Notes under the pieces: generated by a model
What the model was told of the DNA's origin: nothing
The model's database searches: none
The model's input: the letters and a program-made list of their open reading frames with translations, nothing else
From: an uncultured Lachnospiraceae bacterium
GTDB lineage: Bacteria > Bacillota > Clostridia > Lachnospirales > Lachnospiraceae
Direction: 5' to 3'
Assembly (NCBI GenBank): GCA_910584915.1
Contig: CAJUDM010000035.1
Location: 1-39,303, forward strand
DNA length: 39,303 nt
Position numbers and translations under genes: made by a program
In this document: positions 22,721-31,508 of the stretch, one piece after another
How the letters are laid out: each line of letters opens with the position of its first letter
Numbering within the stretch: position 1 is the first letter of the stretch

Positions 22721-24055
22721 TTACTTTTGTATATTGGCAAACTTCGTATAATCCGGCAGCCATGCCAACTCTACTGTACCGATGGGACCATTTCTCTGTT
22801 TCGCTATGATGATCTCCGCAATTCCCTTTTTTTCACTGTCCTTATTATAGTAGTCATCTCTGTAGATGAACATCACCACATCCGCGTCCTGCTCTATAGC
22901 ACCGGATTCACGCAGATCCGACAACATAGGGCGGTGTTCCGGCCTCTGTTCCACCGCACGGCTCAACTGTGACAGAGCTATCACCGGCACATTCAACTCC
23001 CTTGCCAACGCCTTCAGAGCTCTTGATATCTCAGAAACCTCCTGCTGCCTGGAGTCCGACCTGCCGCTGCCTGACATAAGCTGCAGATAATCAATGATGA
23101 CCATCTGAATATTCTGTTCCATTTTAAATTTTCGGCACTTGGAACGCAGCTCTGGTATACTGATACCCGGCGTATCGTCAATGATCAGTTTGGATCTCCC
23201 AACGACTCCCGCCCCGTCTATCAGATCCTCCCATTCCCTGTCGGACAGATTTCCGGTACGGATACGCTGTGAGTCCACCCTCGACTCCAACGAAAACAGC
23301 CTGTTTACAAGCTGCTCTCTGGACATTTCCAGACTGAATACCGCCAACGGCAGTTCGCTCTTGAATGCTACATACTGGGCAATATTCAGCACAAGAGCCG
23401 TCTTCCCCATAGAGGGCCTCGCTGCTATCAGGATAAGGTCAGCCGGCTGCATTCCCGCAGTTTTATAATCCAGATCCAGAAACCCTGTCGCAATGCCTGT
23501 GACATTCCCCTTTGTCTTAGAGGCTTTTTCAATCCTCTCCATAGCGCTTAAAACAATCTGTCGTATCGGAATATAGTCGCCGGTATCTCTGCGCTGTACA
23601 ATATTAAAGATAGTCTTCTCCGCATCCTCCAGTATCGCGTCCAGGCCGTCCTTCCCTGTATAGCAGTTATTCGATATCTCGTCACACGCCCTGATCAGCC
23701 GTCGCATCGTAGCCCTCGATGAAACGATTTTCACGTAATCCCCGATATGTGTCGATGTCTGCACCATCAACATCAGATCCCTGACAAACTCCAGGCTGCT
23801 GACCTCCGGCGGAACATCCTTCTCCCTGAGCCTGTCCTGGATCGTTACCAGATCAACAGATTTCCCTGCATCATACAGGTCAACGATCGCCTGGAACACC
23901 GCTCCATACTGCCTGTTATAAAAATCCTCTTCCCTCAGGGTATCAGCCGCCACAATGATGGCTTCCCGTGAAAGGATCATACAGCCGATAACAGACTGCT
24001 CCGCCTCGATACTATGCGGCAATACTCTTTTTAAGAGTGCTTCCTCTGCTGCCAT
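22721..24055 (-). CDS. dnaB: Replicative DNA helicase DnaB
   Basis: A 444-aa hexameric replicative helicase (B. subtilis DnaC type). The N-terminal domain (PHSIEAEQSVIGCMI) binds primase, and the C-terminal RecA-like domain has Walker A AARPSMGKTA (211-220), Walker B MVIIDYLQLM and the DnaB motif LSQLSRAVEQR. Length is normal. The ATG overlaps the end of rplI closely, and GAGGAAGC in the rplI end is its ribosome site. The gdpP-rplI-dnaB order is conserved in Firmicutes. Confidence 0.97.
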   Translation of the reverse strand: MAAEEALLKRVLPHSIEAEQSVIGCMILSREAIIVAADTLREEDFYNRQYGAVFQAIVDLYDAGKSVDLVTIQDRLREKDVPPEVSSLEFVRDLMLMVQTSTHIGDYVKIVSSRATMRRLIRACDEISNNCYTGKDGLDAILEDAEKTIFNIVQRRDTGDYIPIRQIVLSAMERIEKASKTKGNVTGIATGFLDLDYKTAGMQPADLILIAARPSMGKTALVLNIAQYVAFKSELPLAVFSLEMSREQLVNRLFSLESRVDSQRIRTGNLSDREWEDLIDGAGVVGRSKLIIDDTPGISIPELRSKCRKFKMEQNIQMVIIDYLQLMSGSGRSDSRQQEVSEISRALKALARELNVPVIALSQLSRAVEQRPEHRPMLSDLRESGAIEQDADVVMFIYRDDYYNKDSEKKGIAEIIIAKQRNGPIGTVELAWLPDYTKFANIQK

Positions 24056-24502
24056 TTATGCTTCCTCAACTTTTACCCTTAGTGTTGCTGTCACCTGTGG
24101 ATGCAGTCTGATCCCCACCTCATGGACGCCAAAACTCCTGATCGGCTCGGACAGTTGAATCTTCTTTTTATCGATATCCATTTTGTTCTGCACCTTCATC
24201 GCCGCCGCAATCTCTTTCGAGGAAACGGAACCAAATACCTTACCGCCCTCCCCCGCTTTCATACTGACAACGACAAGCTGTTTCCCGATCTCCTCCGCCA
24301 GCCCCTGCGCTTCCTCCAGAATACGCAGCGCCGTCTTCTCCTCATTGCTCCTTTGCAGTTTTAAGTCATTTAAGTTTCTGCTGTTTGCTTCCACTCCCAG
24401 TTTCTGCGGCAGGATATAATTCCTTGCATAGCCGTCGTTTACATCTATGACATCTCCCTTTTTTCCAAGTTTTTTTACATCCTGTGTCAAAATAATCTTC
24501 AT
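24056..24502 (-). CDS. rplI: 50S ribosomal protein L9
   Basis: A 148-aa L9 that begins MKIILTQDVKKLGKKGD, followed by NDGYARNYILPQKLG, the rRNA-binding start of the family. The long connecting helix and C-terminal domain are complete. The ATG overlaps the gdpP stop (ATGA), so the two are translationally coupled. Confidence 0.97.
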   Translation of the reverse strand: MKIILTQDVKKLGKKGDVIDVNDGYARNYILPQKLGVEANSRNLNDLKLQRSNEEKTALRILEEAQGLAEEIGKQLVVVSMKAGEGGKVFGSVSSKEIAAAMKVQNKMDIDKKKIQLSEPIRSFGVHEVGIRLHPQVTATLRVKVEEA

Positions 24503-26553
24503 GATATCGCTCCTTCCTGTATCATGGCATCCAGTGTATTTTTCACAATAGAGATCGCCTCCATCAGAGAAACATCCTCCATCTGGCAGCCCGCAATATT
24601 CATATGGCCGCCGCCTCCAAGCCTCTCCATAATGATCTGTACATTTATTTCATCTATTGACCTTGCACTGACATACACCTGGTTCTGATAATCGGTCAAT
24701 ACGAAACTTGCTTTCACACCTTTGATATTCAGCAGTTCATTCGCCGCCTGTGCGCCCACAACCGTAGGGCTCTGCAGATCCTCGCTGGTACAGATGGAGA
24801 TCGCATAGGCGTTTCTGTAAATTTCTGCCTGACTGACGGTATCCGCTCTCGCCTTGTATTCATTGGCATCCTCTCTGAACAGCTTCCTGACTCTGGTCAC
24901 ATCCGCCCCGTTTCTGCGGAGGAACGCCGCCGCCTCAAAAGTCCGCACACCTGTCTTTGTCATAAAGTTATTTGTATCTATCATAATACCGGAATACATG
25001 CAATCCGCCTCATCCGGTTTGATCCGGATATTATCGCCGATATACTGCAAAATCTCCGATACCATCTCGCAGGCGGAGGATGCGTACGCCTCCACATATG
25101 AGAGCGTTGCATTCTCTATCGTCTCAGAACCTCTTCTGTGGTGGTCCAGCACCACAATGGATTTGCAGGCTTTCAGGAGTTCCGGACATTCCGTGATACT
25201 CGGTTTATCCACATCCACCACCACCAGCACAGAATTACTTCCCGCCAGTTCGAGCGCTGTCGTGCTGTTGACTATCATATCCGGCTCATATTCCGGGTTA
25301 TCCCTGAAGAGCTGTACAAAAGGCTGTATGGATGTCGTCACATCATTGATCACAATATGCGCCTTTTTCTCCAGCGTAAGCGCGATCCTTGCAATACCGA
25401 CAGCCGAGCCGAAACTGTCAATATCCGCTATCCGGTGCCCCATAATGATGACGCGGTCCTTACCTGTGATGATCTCACGCAGCGCCTGCGCTTTCACTCG
25501 CGCCTTCACCCTCGTATTTTTTTCCACCTGCTGGCTCTTGCCGCCATAGTAAGCGACATTATCCGGTGTCTTGACCACAGCCTGGTCGCCGCCCCGCCCC
25601 AGCGCCAGATCGATGGCATTTCTCGCAAACTCATAATTCTGGGCATAAGTCAGCCCATCAAGCCCCATGCCGATACTCAGCGTCACAGCCATCTCATTGC
25701 CGATATTGACCGTCTTTACATCCTCCAGTACATCGAACCGGTCATCCTTGAGCTGAGCCACCGCTTTCTTGCGCAGGATCACCAGATATTTATCCTTCTC
25801 AAGCTTCTTCGCTATTCCGTCCAGCGCAGAAATATATTTATTGACTTTTCTGTCGATCAGCGCGATCAGCAGAGAACGCCGCACTTCCTCCACGCTCTCT
25901 AACGCCTCCTCGTAATTGTCCAGATAAATAAGGCCTACCGCAAGGCTCTGATCATCGATCTCCCGCAGCGCGATCTTCAGTGCCGTCTCATCGAAGAGAT
26001 AGATGGCGATCAGATAACCGTCATAATCCTCCGCCTCCACGATATCGCTGTTCATCACCATTTCCTTCAGGGAAATCTTCCGTGCCTTCACATGGAAATC
26101 ACGTCCCTCAAACTCCACATCCAGTTCCGTGAAGATATCCCCGCTCCTCCCGGGCAGCTTGTCCTTTGTCATAGCTGGAAATAAGGTAGTGACGGACTTT
26201 TTATAGCCTTTCTCCTTATGTACCAGCTTTTCAAACTCCTTGTTAGTCCATATTATCTTTCCCTGATCGTCAAGCAGAGCATGGGGCAGATCCAGATCCC
26301 TCAAAAGCCTTCTCTGTATCTGTCCATACTGCGTGGCAAAGCTGACCAGTTCATTCATAATGACAGGCTTGATCTGAAAATACAACACCGTATAGGATAT
26401 AAAATAGATCAGGATAAATGCCGTCAGAAGCAGCCCCGCCCTCACATTGAATGTAAATACTCCAATATCGATCAGCAACAGCAGAAATCCCATATACAGT
26501 ATGAAATTAAACTGGAGTTTCAGCTTGCCCTTTAATTTCACCTTACTTTTCAT
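24499..26553 (-). CDS. gdpP: Cyclic-di-AMP phosphodiesterase GdpP
   Basis: A 684-aa membrane protein with two N-terminal membrane segments (about 15-38 and 40-60), a PAS-like domain (about 75-190), a degenerate GGDEF domain (about 195-320) and a DHH/DHHA1 phosphodiesterase (about 360-670). Key motifs are MGHRIADIDSFGSA (371-384), VVLDHHRRGS with DHH at 470-472, and GGGGHMNIAG near the end. It hydrolyses c-di-AMP to pApA and so tunes osmotic and wall homeostasis. AAGGAAAGCT precedes the start. Confidence 0.95.
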   Translation of the reverse strand: MKSKVKLKGKLKLQFNFILYMGFLLLLIDIGVFTFNVRAGLLLTAFILIYFISYTVLYFQIKPVIMNELVSFATQYGQIQRRLLRDLDLPHALLDDQGKIIWTNKEFEKLVHKEKGYKKSVTTLFPAMTKDKLPGRSGDIFTELDVEFEGRDFHVKARKISLKEMVMNSDIVEAEDYDGYLIAIYLFDETALKIALREIDDQSLAVGLIYLDNYEEALESVEEVRRSLLIALIDRKVNKYISALDGIAKKLEKDKYLVILRKKAVAQLKDDRFDVLEDVKTVNIGNEMAVTLSIGMGLDGLTYAQNYEFARNAIDLALGRGGDQAVVKTPDNVAYYGGKSQQVEKNTRVKARVKAQALREIITGKDRVIIMGHRIADIDSFGSAVGIARIALTLEKKAHIVINDVTTSIQPFVQLFRDNPEYEPDMIVNSTTALELAGSNSVLVVVDVDKPSITECPELLKACKSIVVLDHHRRGSETIENATLSYVEAYASSACEMVSEILQYIGDNIRIKPDEADCMYSGIMIDTNNFMTKTGVRTFEAAAFLRRNGADVTRVRKLFREDANEYKARADTVSQAEIYRNAYAISICTSEDLQSPTVVGAQAANELLNIKGVKASFVLTDYQNQVYVSARSIDEINVQIIMERLGGGGHMNIAGCQMEDVSLMEAISIVKNTLDAMIQEGAIS

Positions 26554-26707
26554 AGCTTTCCTTCCATAACCCGTAAAAACTCATATAGGATTAGTATACC
26601 ATTTTTCTCCAAAAGATGCTATCACATTTTATAGGCGCTTTTTGTCCGAAAACACAATATTTTGTTCGAAACGCCTGTTTTTTGTCTTATGATGCGGAAA
26701 AAATCGT

Positions 26708-26741
26708 CAAAAAAGCCAACTGCCTCCAAAGGCAGTTGGCT
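26708..26741 (-). terminator. Terminator of the rpsF-ssb-rpsR operon
   Basis: AGCCAACTGCCT and AGGCAGTTGGCT (26714-26741) form a perfect 12-bp stem with a 4-nt loop, and on the minus strand a T-run follows. Confidence 0.93.
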
Positions 26742-26763
26742 CGTCAATACACTCATAAACCGG

Positions 26764-27027
26764 TTAGTCCTGTACGTAGGGCATAAGCGCCAGATGTCTT
26801 GCTCTCTTGATAGCGGTTGTCAGTGCTCTCTGATGCCTTGCACAGTTTCCGGTAATCCTTCTCGGAAGGATCTTGCCCCTCTCAGACACATATCTTTTCA
26901 ATTTCGCTGTATCCTTAAAATCGATCACATTGTCCTTACCACAAAAAACACAAACTTTTTTTCTTCTGCGAATGCCGCCTCTCCTCTTCATCGGAGAATC
27001 AGCCCTGTCTGTTTTATTATAAGCCAT
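26764..27027 (-). CDS. rpsR: 30S ribosomal protein S18
   Basis: An 87-aa S18 with the variant MKRRGGIRRRKKVCVFCGK, which holds a CxxC zinc-type pair, and the core ILPRRITGNCARHQRALTTA. ATG 27027 follows TAGGAGGC. It is last in the rpsF-ssb-rpsR operon. Confidence 0.96.
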   Translation of the reverse strand: MAYNKTDRADSPMKRRGGIRRRKKVCVFCGKDNVIDFKDTAKLKRYVSERGKILPRRITGNCARHQRALTTAIKRARHLALMPYVQD

Positions 27028-27064
27028 TTGAATGCCTCCTATCTGAATCATAATAAGCGATATA

Positions 27065-27514
27065 CTAGTTAAACGGCAGTTCCTCGTCTATTCCGTCGGG
27101 AATATTCATAAATCCGTCTCCTGCCCCTGACGGCGCGGGCCTGCTGTTTCCGGTGTAGCCCCCGTCTGAACCGGAATTACTGTTTTTGCTCTCTGCAAAC
27201 TCCTGATCCTCTACCACTACCTCCGTGGTATAGACAGTCTGTCCATCCCTGTTGGTATAACTGCCTGTCTGGATTCTTCCGGACACGGCTATCTTTGTCC
27301 CCTTCCGCAGATATTTCTCCGCAAACTCTCCGCTTCTTCCAAAAGCCACACAGCTGATAAAGTCTGCGGTCTGCTGGTTGTCGCCGCCATTATTGCGGCT
27401 GAATCTGCGATCCACCGCAAGAGTATATCTCGCGATCGCAAGGGGGCTTTCCCCCTGGGAATATCTCACTTCGGGATCTCTTGTCAGGCGTCCCATAAGT
27501 ATTACTTTATTCAT
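27065..27514 (-). CDS. ssb: Single-stranded DNA-binding protein
   Basis: A 149-aa SSB with an N-terminal OB fold (MNKVILMGRLTRDPEVRYSQ, then DFISCVAFGRSGEFAEKYL), a Gly/Ser/Asn-rich linker and an acidic end DEELPFN that docks partner proteins. It lies between rpsF and rpsR, as in many Firmicutes. Confidence 0.96.
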   Translation of the reverse strand: MNKVILMGRLTRDPEVRYSQGESPLAIARYTLAVDRRFSRNNGGDNQQTADFISCVAFGRSGEFAEKYLRKGTKIAVSGRIQTGSYTNRDGQTVYTTEVVVEDQEFAESKNSNSGSDGGYTGNSRPAPSGAGDGFMNIPDGIDEELPFN

Positions 27515-27527
27515 ACGTTCTCCTATT

Positions 27528-27818
27528 CTATTTCTCGTCCTGTTTCACGCACAAATACCTGATCACTCCGTCCATAATGCGCATACGGCTCTCAATCTCC
27601 GCCGGCGCGGATGTCTCAGCGTCAAACTGAATGAAGTAATAGAAGCCCTCTTTCATCTTCTGGATCTCGTAGGCAAGCCTCTTCTTACCCCAGTCATCCA
27701 CATTTGTGATCTGGCCGCCGAATCTCTCGATCAGGGCTTTCGCCTTTTCCACAACTGCTGCCCTGTCTTCTTCTTCGAGTTTTGCGCTAACAACAACGGC
27801 TAATTCATACTTTGTCAT
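27528..27818 (-). CDS. rpsF: 30S ribosomal protein S6
   Basis: A 96-aa S6 (MTKYELAVVVSAKLEEEDR, GFYYFIQFDAE, RIMDGVIRYL). ATG 27818 follows AGAAGGAGGTAACTAAC, a near-perfect ribosome site. The first gene of the operon, with a short leader that could bind S6:S18. Confidence 0.96.
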   Translation of the reverse strand: MTKYELAVVVSAKLEEEDRAAVVEKAKALIERFGGQITNVDDWGKKRLAYEIQKMKEGFYYFIQFDAETSAPAEIESRMRIMDGVIRYLCVKQDEK

Positions 27819-27843
27819 GTTAGTTACCTCCTTCTGGTCTCTG

Positions 27844-27864
27844 GCCCCCGTCCGAATCGGGAGC
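27844..27864 (-). promoter_or_regulatory. Leader hairpin of rpsF, candidate S6:S18 autoregulatory site
   Basis: On minus GCTCCCG and CGGGGGC form a 7-bp stem with loop ATTCGGA, 25 nt before the rpsF start and between promoter and ribosome site. In several bacteria S6:S18 binds such a leader, but I cannot confirm the conserved CCG loop arrangement here. Confidence 0.4.
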
Positions 27865-27892
27865 AAGGAATATATATATATCACGAACCTGT

Positions 27893-27921
27893 ATTTTACC
27901 ATATCTCCCTGCACAAATCAA
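27893..27921 (-). promoter_or_regulatory. Predicted rpsF promoter
   Basis: On minus TTGATT (27916-27921) and TAAAAT (27893-27898), 17-bp spacer. Confidence 0.6.
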
Positions 27922-27985
27922 GGGGTTTTGCGGATTTTTCACAACAAACGGGTATCAGTTCGGCGTCCGGTAAACAAATCCTTCT

Positions 27986-29533
27986 CTACTCATCCAACAC
28001 CGTCGTCCTGTATTCTATCGAGGAAACCGCCTCATCCGTTATGATAAAGCACAGCTTCATGTCATCCTTCCGGTACACGATCATCCCGTTTTCCGTCAGG
28101 AAGTCCTCCCCGTAGGCCGCAAACACATCCCCCTGGGAATCTCCGATGCCTATCCCCTCCTCCGTCGTGACAAAATCGTCCCGGAACAGCACCGCCGATA
28201 CATGGTCCGCATCCTCCCCGGGATAAGTATCCAGTTCAAAGCTCCCGTAGGTATACTTTTTATCAAGCCCGTCGAAAGCACAGCTCGCTGCCTCGAAGTA
28301 GGAATCCGCCTCCCCGAGCTGTTTCAGCACGGGCTGCGCCTCCATATCCATGGCGATCCTGATCCCCTGATAGGTAAAAGTATACCCTTTGTAGTCCACC
28401 GGCTTTCTGTCCGCATGCACCTCCTCCGGCTCCTCTGGCAATACCGCCTCCTGCGCCGTCTCACCGCCGCCGGTATCTTCCGGCTTCGCCCCCTTTTCAG
28501 CCATCGCCAGAAGCTGCTCCCTCCGGTCCTTCTCGTACCACGCCCGTTTTTCCTCCCAGCGCGCCGACAGGCGGCTCTCCCCCCGTCTGTCCGGGATCGC
28601 TGCCTCCTCCGACAGGAACTCGCCCAGATACCTGGTTATCTTCTCCGCCCCGGACAGGTTCATATGGAGCCCGCCGTCGTAGGTATCCGTCTGAAAATCC
28701 AGCCCTGTCTCCTGTGTCAGTTCCAGAAAGTTGATATAGGTAAGGCCATTTTCCGCCGCGTACGCCTCGATCTGTTCCTCCCACTCATCATACCAGTAAG
28801 GGTAGAGGGACGGCGCCTTCACCAGGATCAGCTCAATATTGTTGACCTTGCAGAGTTTCGTAAGTTTGTCCAGGTACAGATACGCGTTGTCTCCAAACCT
28901 GTAATCCGCCAGCGGCTTTCCCTCCGGTATATTCTCCGCCGCCTTCACATCCACGCGCATATAGTAACCGTTGTGGGAAACCTTCGGCGCATCAAACATG
29001 TAGTCGATATCCGCGCCGGAGAGTTCGCTCCACCTGGAGTGATAGCGCAGGATCGGGAACACATAGTCCACATAGTTTTCCTTCTCTGTCATGGACGCAA
29101 GGATCGCCTCATGTTTTGACTTTGACCACTCCATCCCCTCCAGCGTCATGCGGTTGTAAGCCTCCTTCTGGGGCGTATCGTACTCCATGGCGAGAACATT
29201 GAACACCACCGCCCGGGGCGTCTCATACTGCAGCGTATCCTCCAGAAGGTAATAGGACTGCCAGATCAACTGCTGGGCGCTTCCCCTGATATAACTGTTG
29301 ATGCCATACTCATCCCAGAGAAGCTGCGGCGAAAAATTCTCATACACCTCACAGTCCCCGATAAAGATCACATCGTGGTCCTTTTCCTCCTGATAATACT
29401 CCGCGATCAGCGCCCCCTCCACCACATCGGCGGCATATTTCGGCACCAGAAGCTTTTGCAGAAAAAACAGCCCCGTTACCACAAGCGCCCCGCTCACTAT
29501 ACATTTTATCATGCTCTTTATACGCCGTCCCAA
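27986..29533 (-). CDS. DltD-like SGNH protein with extra C-terminal domain
   Basis: A protein of about 515 aa. An N-terminal membrane anchor is followed by an SGNH/DltD-like domain with the Ser-to-Cys-type block VIFIGDCEVYENFSP, the ELILVKAPSLYP strand and the C-terminal DGGLHMNLSGAEKI (Asp-x-x-His). It probably transfers an acyl group from the carrier to a surface acceptor. After a Glu/Pro-rich linker (about 350-385) is a second domain of about 140 aa with YTFTYQGIRI and FELDTYPGEDADHVSAV, absent from classical DltD. TTG 29533 is favoured (GAGGAG eight bases upstream); TTG 29548 overlaps the MBOAT gene and ATG 29512 is also possible. No clear terminator follows. Confidence 0.8.
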   Translation of the reverse strand: MGRRIKSMIKCIVSGALVVTGLFFLQKLLVPKYAADVVEGALIAEYYQEEKDHDVIFIGDCEVYENFSPQLLWDEYGINSYIRGSAQQLIWQSYYLLEDTLQYETPRAVVFNVLAMEYDTPQKEAYNRMTLEGMEWSKSKHEAILASMTEKENYVDYVFPILRYHSRWSELSGADIDYMFDAPKVSHNGYYMRVDVKAAENIPEGKPLADYRFGDNAYLYLDKLTKLCKVNNIELILVKAPSLYPYWYDEWEEQIEAYAAENGLTYINFLELTQETGLDFQTDTYDGGLHMNLSGAEKITRYLGEFLSEEAAIPDRRGESRLSARWEEKRAWYEKDRREQLLAMAEKGAKPEDTGGGETAQEAVLPEEPEEVHADRKPVDYKGYTFTYQGIRIAMDMEAQPVLKQLGEADSYFEAASCAFDGLDKKYTYGSFELDTYPGEDADHVSAVLFRDDFVTTEEGIGIGDSQGDVFAAYGEDFLTENGMIVYRKDDMKLCFIITDEAVSSIEYRTTVLDE

Positions 29534-29544
29534 TTCCTGTCTCC

Positions 29545-31137
29545 TCAAAACTGATTGTAGATAAACTGGCTGGCATCATAACCTGCGCCGTAAGCCCCAA
29601 ACACCAGCACCGCGAGAAACAGCCCGTACCAGATAACAAACCGTACAGGATACGGTTTCTCCGCGATCATCTCCCTGACTTTCCCCCTCCTCTGGATACA
29701 GCTCACCGCGATCAGGAGGGCCGTCCCCGCCAGAAGCACCATATAATCCTGGAACCCCAGGCCGATGCCGTACAGAGAGCCGTCCCAAAATATCGAGAAA
29801 TCCCACCCGGTGAACATACTCCCGAACATGCGAAATGTCAACGGCACATCCCGGTAACAGTCAAACATCCGAAGGCAGCTCATCAGAAGGATCGTCCGAA
29901 GGATCTGAAACACTTTCCACGGCGCCCTCCCCTCTACGGGAAACTTTGCGTGGAATCTCTCATAGAGAGGCTCCAGTTCCTGGGAGATCATGATAATGAT
30001 CCAGTTTCCAAGCCCCCACGCCACAAAATTCCAGCCCGCCCCATGCCAGATGCCCGTCGCCAGCCATACCGCAAAGGAGGAAAGATACACCGGCACCCGC
30101 TTCCCGATCCGCTCTCCGAAATGCGCCCTTGTAAACTTTGACACTTTCAGCATCGGCTTACACACGGAAATCGGATAAAAAATATAGTCCGTAAACCAGG
30201 TTCCCATCGTGATATGCCATCTGCGCCAGTATTCCTTGATGGATTTTGAGAAAAAAGGGCGGTTGAAGTTCTCCGTGACATGGATTCCCATAGCCTCCGC
30301 CATGCCGATCGTGATATCGATCCCCCCTGTGAAATCCGCATAAAGTTCCAGCGCATAAAACAGCATGCCCACGAACACATAGGCGCCCCCGTAGGTATCC
30401 GTATCACCGATGATCGCATTGACGCCGACCAGCATCCTGTCCGCGATCACCAGCTTTTTAAAGTATCCCCAGAGTACCCTCTGCATACCGAAGCACACTG
30501 TCCTCGCCCGAAACGGATGACTCTCAAACAGCGTGGCGGACAGATCGCCGAACCTGCTGATAGGCCCCTGCACAAGCTGCGGAAAAAAGGAGACAAACAG
30601 CGCGAACTTAAACAGATTTTTCTCCGCCTTCACCGTCCCTCTGTAGACATCGATCAGGTATCCCAGCGCCTGAAACGTATAGAAGGAAATTCCCATGGGC
30701 AGCACAAGGTTCCAGAGGGAAAACTCCCGCCCCCCGCCTGCGGCGCCGATCACCCTGTTGATATTGACAATGACAAAATTGCTGTATTTCAAAACTGCCA
30801 GGATGCCGAGATTAAGCAGCAGCATCACAAGGAGCCAGCGCCACTGCTTCGCTTTCATTCTGCTCTTATAAAGTTTTTTCTCCTCTTTGCCGAGCCTTTC
30901 TTTATGCTCCTTCAGGTACTTCGTCTGCCCCTCCCTGACCTTTTCGATCCGGCACGCCGCAAACCAGACCGTGACGGTCGTTGTGAGGATATAGATCAGA
31001 TAGGACTCCCCCGCCGCGAAATAGAAAAGATACCCCGCAAGCAACAGAAACTGCCACTGAAACCTTCCCGGCAGCACATAATACAGCACAAGCACCAGAA
31101 ACAAAAATGCCACAAACTCATAAGAAGTAAACAGCAT
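29545..31137 (-). CDS. MBOAT-family O-acyltransferase (DltB/AlgI-like)
   Basis: A 530-aa polytopic membrane protein of the MBOAT family. It begins MLFTSYEFVAFLFLVLVLYY, as AlgI/PatA-like members do, and has ADFTGGIDITIGMAEAMGI, EYWRRWHITMGTWFTDYI and the catalytic-type His in GIWHGAGWNF. It moves an acyl or aminoacyl group across the membrane onto a surface polymer. It lies between the carrier-protein gene and the DltD-like gene. GAGGAATAGCCGCT precedes the start. Confidence 0.92.
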   Translation of the reverse strand: MLFTSYEFVAFLFLVLVLYYVLPGRFQWQFLLLAGYLFYFAAGESYLIYILTTTVTVWFAACRIEKVREGQTKYLKEHKERLGKEEKKLYKSRMKAKQWRWLLVMLLLNLGILAVLKYSNFVIVNINRVIGAAGGGREFSLWNLVLPMGISFYTFQALGYLIDVYRGTVKAEKNLFKFALFVSFFPQLVQGPISRFGDLSATLFESHPFRARTVCFGMQRVLWGYFKKLVIADRMLVGVNAIIGDTDTYGGAYVFVGMLFYALELYADFTGGIDITIGMAEAMGIHVTENFNRPFFSKSIKEYWRRWHITMGTWFTDYIFYPISVCKPMLKVSKFTRAHFGERIGKRVPVYLSSFAVWLATGIWHGAGWNFVAWGLGNWIIIMISQELEPLYERFHAKFPVEGRAPWKVFQILRTILLMSCLRMFDCYRDVPLTFRMFGSMFTGWDFSIFWDGSLYGIGLGFQDYMVLLAGTALLIAVSCIQRRGKVREMIAEKPYPVRFVIWYGLFLAVLVFGAYGAGYDASQFIYNQF

Positions 31138-31142
31138 AGCGG

Positions 31143-31373
31143 CTATTCCTCATCTTCCAGTTTTCTGATCAGGCTATAGAGTGCCTCCGCAGAGTTGAAA
31201 TTTTCCGGCTTGATGTACTCCGCGGAGATCGTCACATCAAATTCCTCGTAGATCTCAGACACGATCGATATAATGTCAAAAGAATCCAGCACCTTGTCAT
31301 CGATCAGCGTCTTACAGTTCTCGAAGTCCACATCCGGGTGCAATCCCCTCAAAATTTCCAGTAATTCCTGCAT
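31143..31373 (-). CDS. Acyl/aminoacyl carrier protein (DltC-like)
   Basis: A 76-aa carrier protein with the phosphopantetheine site DKVLDSFDIISI, Ser31. The residue after Ser is Phe rather than Leu, as in DltC-type and some other carriers. ATG 31373 follows AAAGGAGAG; a longer frame to 31448 is not supported. It should accept the activated amino acid from the adenylation enzyme and present it to the MBOAT protein. Confidence 0.9.
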   Translation of the reverse strand: MQELLEILRGLHPDVDFENCKTLIDDKVLDSFDIISIVSEIYEEFDVTISAEYIKPENFNSAEALYSLIRKLEDEE

Positions 31374-31508
31374 GTTTCTCTCTCCTTTTATCTTATTTTC
31401 ATTGACTGTAACGGTCACTGCTCCGGGACATCTCACATCAACTCCCATTTGCCCGCCTCGGCAGGCACTCAGATCAGGATCGTGAAATTTCTGAATTTAT
31501 ATTGCCCT

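Noticed and set aside
25138..25902. 254-aa frame antisense to gdpP
   Set aside because: No recognisable domains; gdpP is unambiguous.
28202..29119. 305-aa plus-strand frame opposite the DltD-like gene
   Set aside because: Arg- and Leu-rich shadow frame with no motif; the minus gene is strongly supported.
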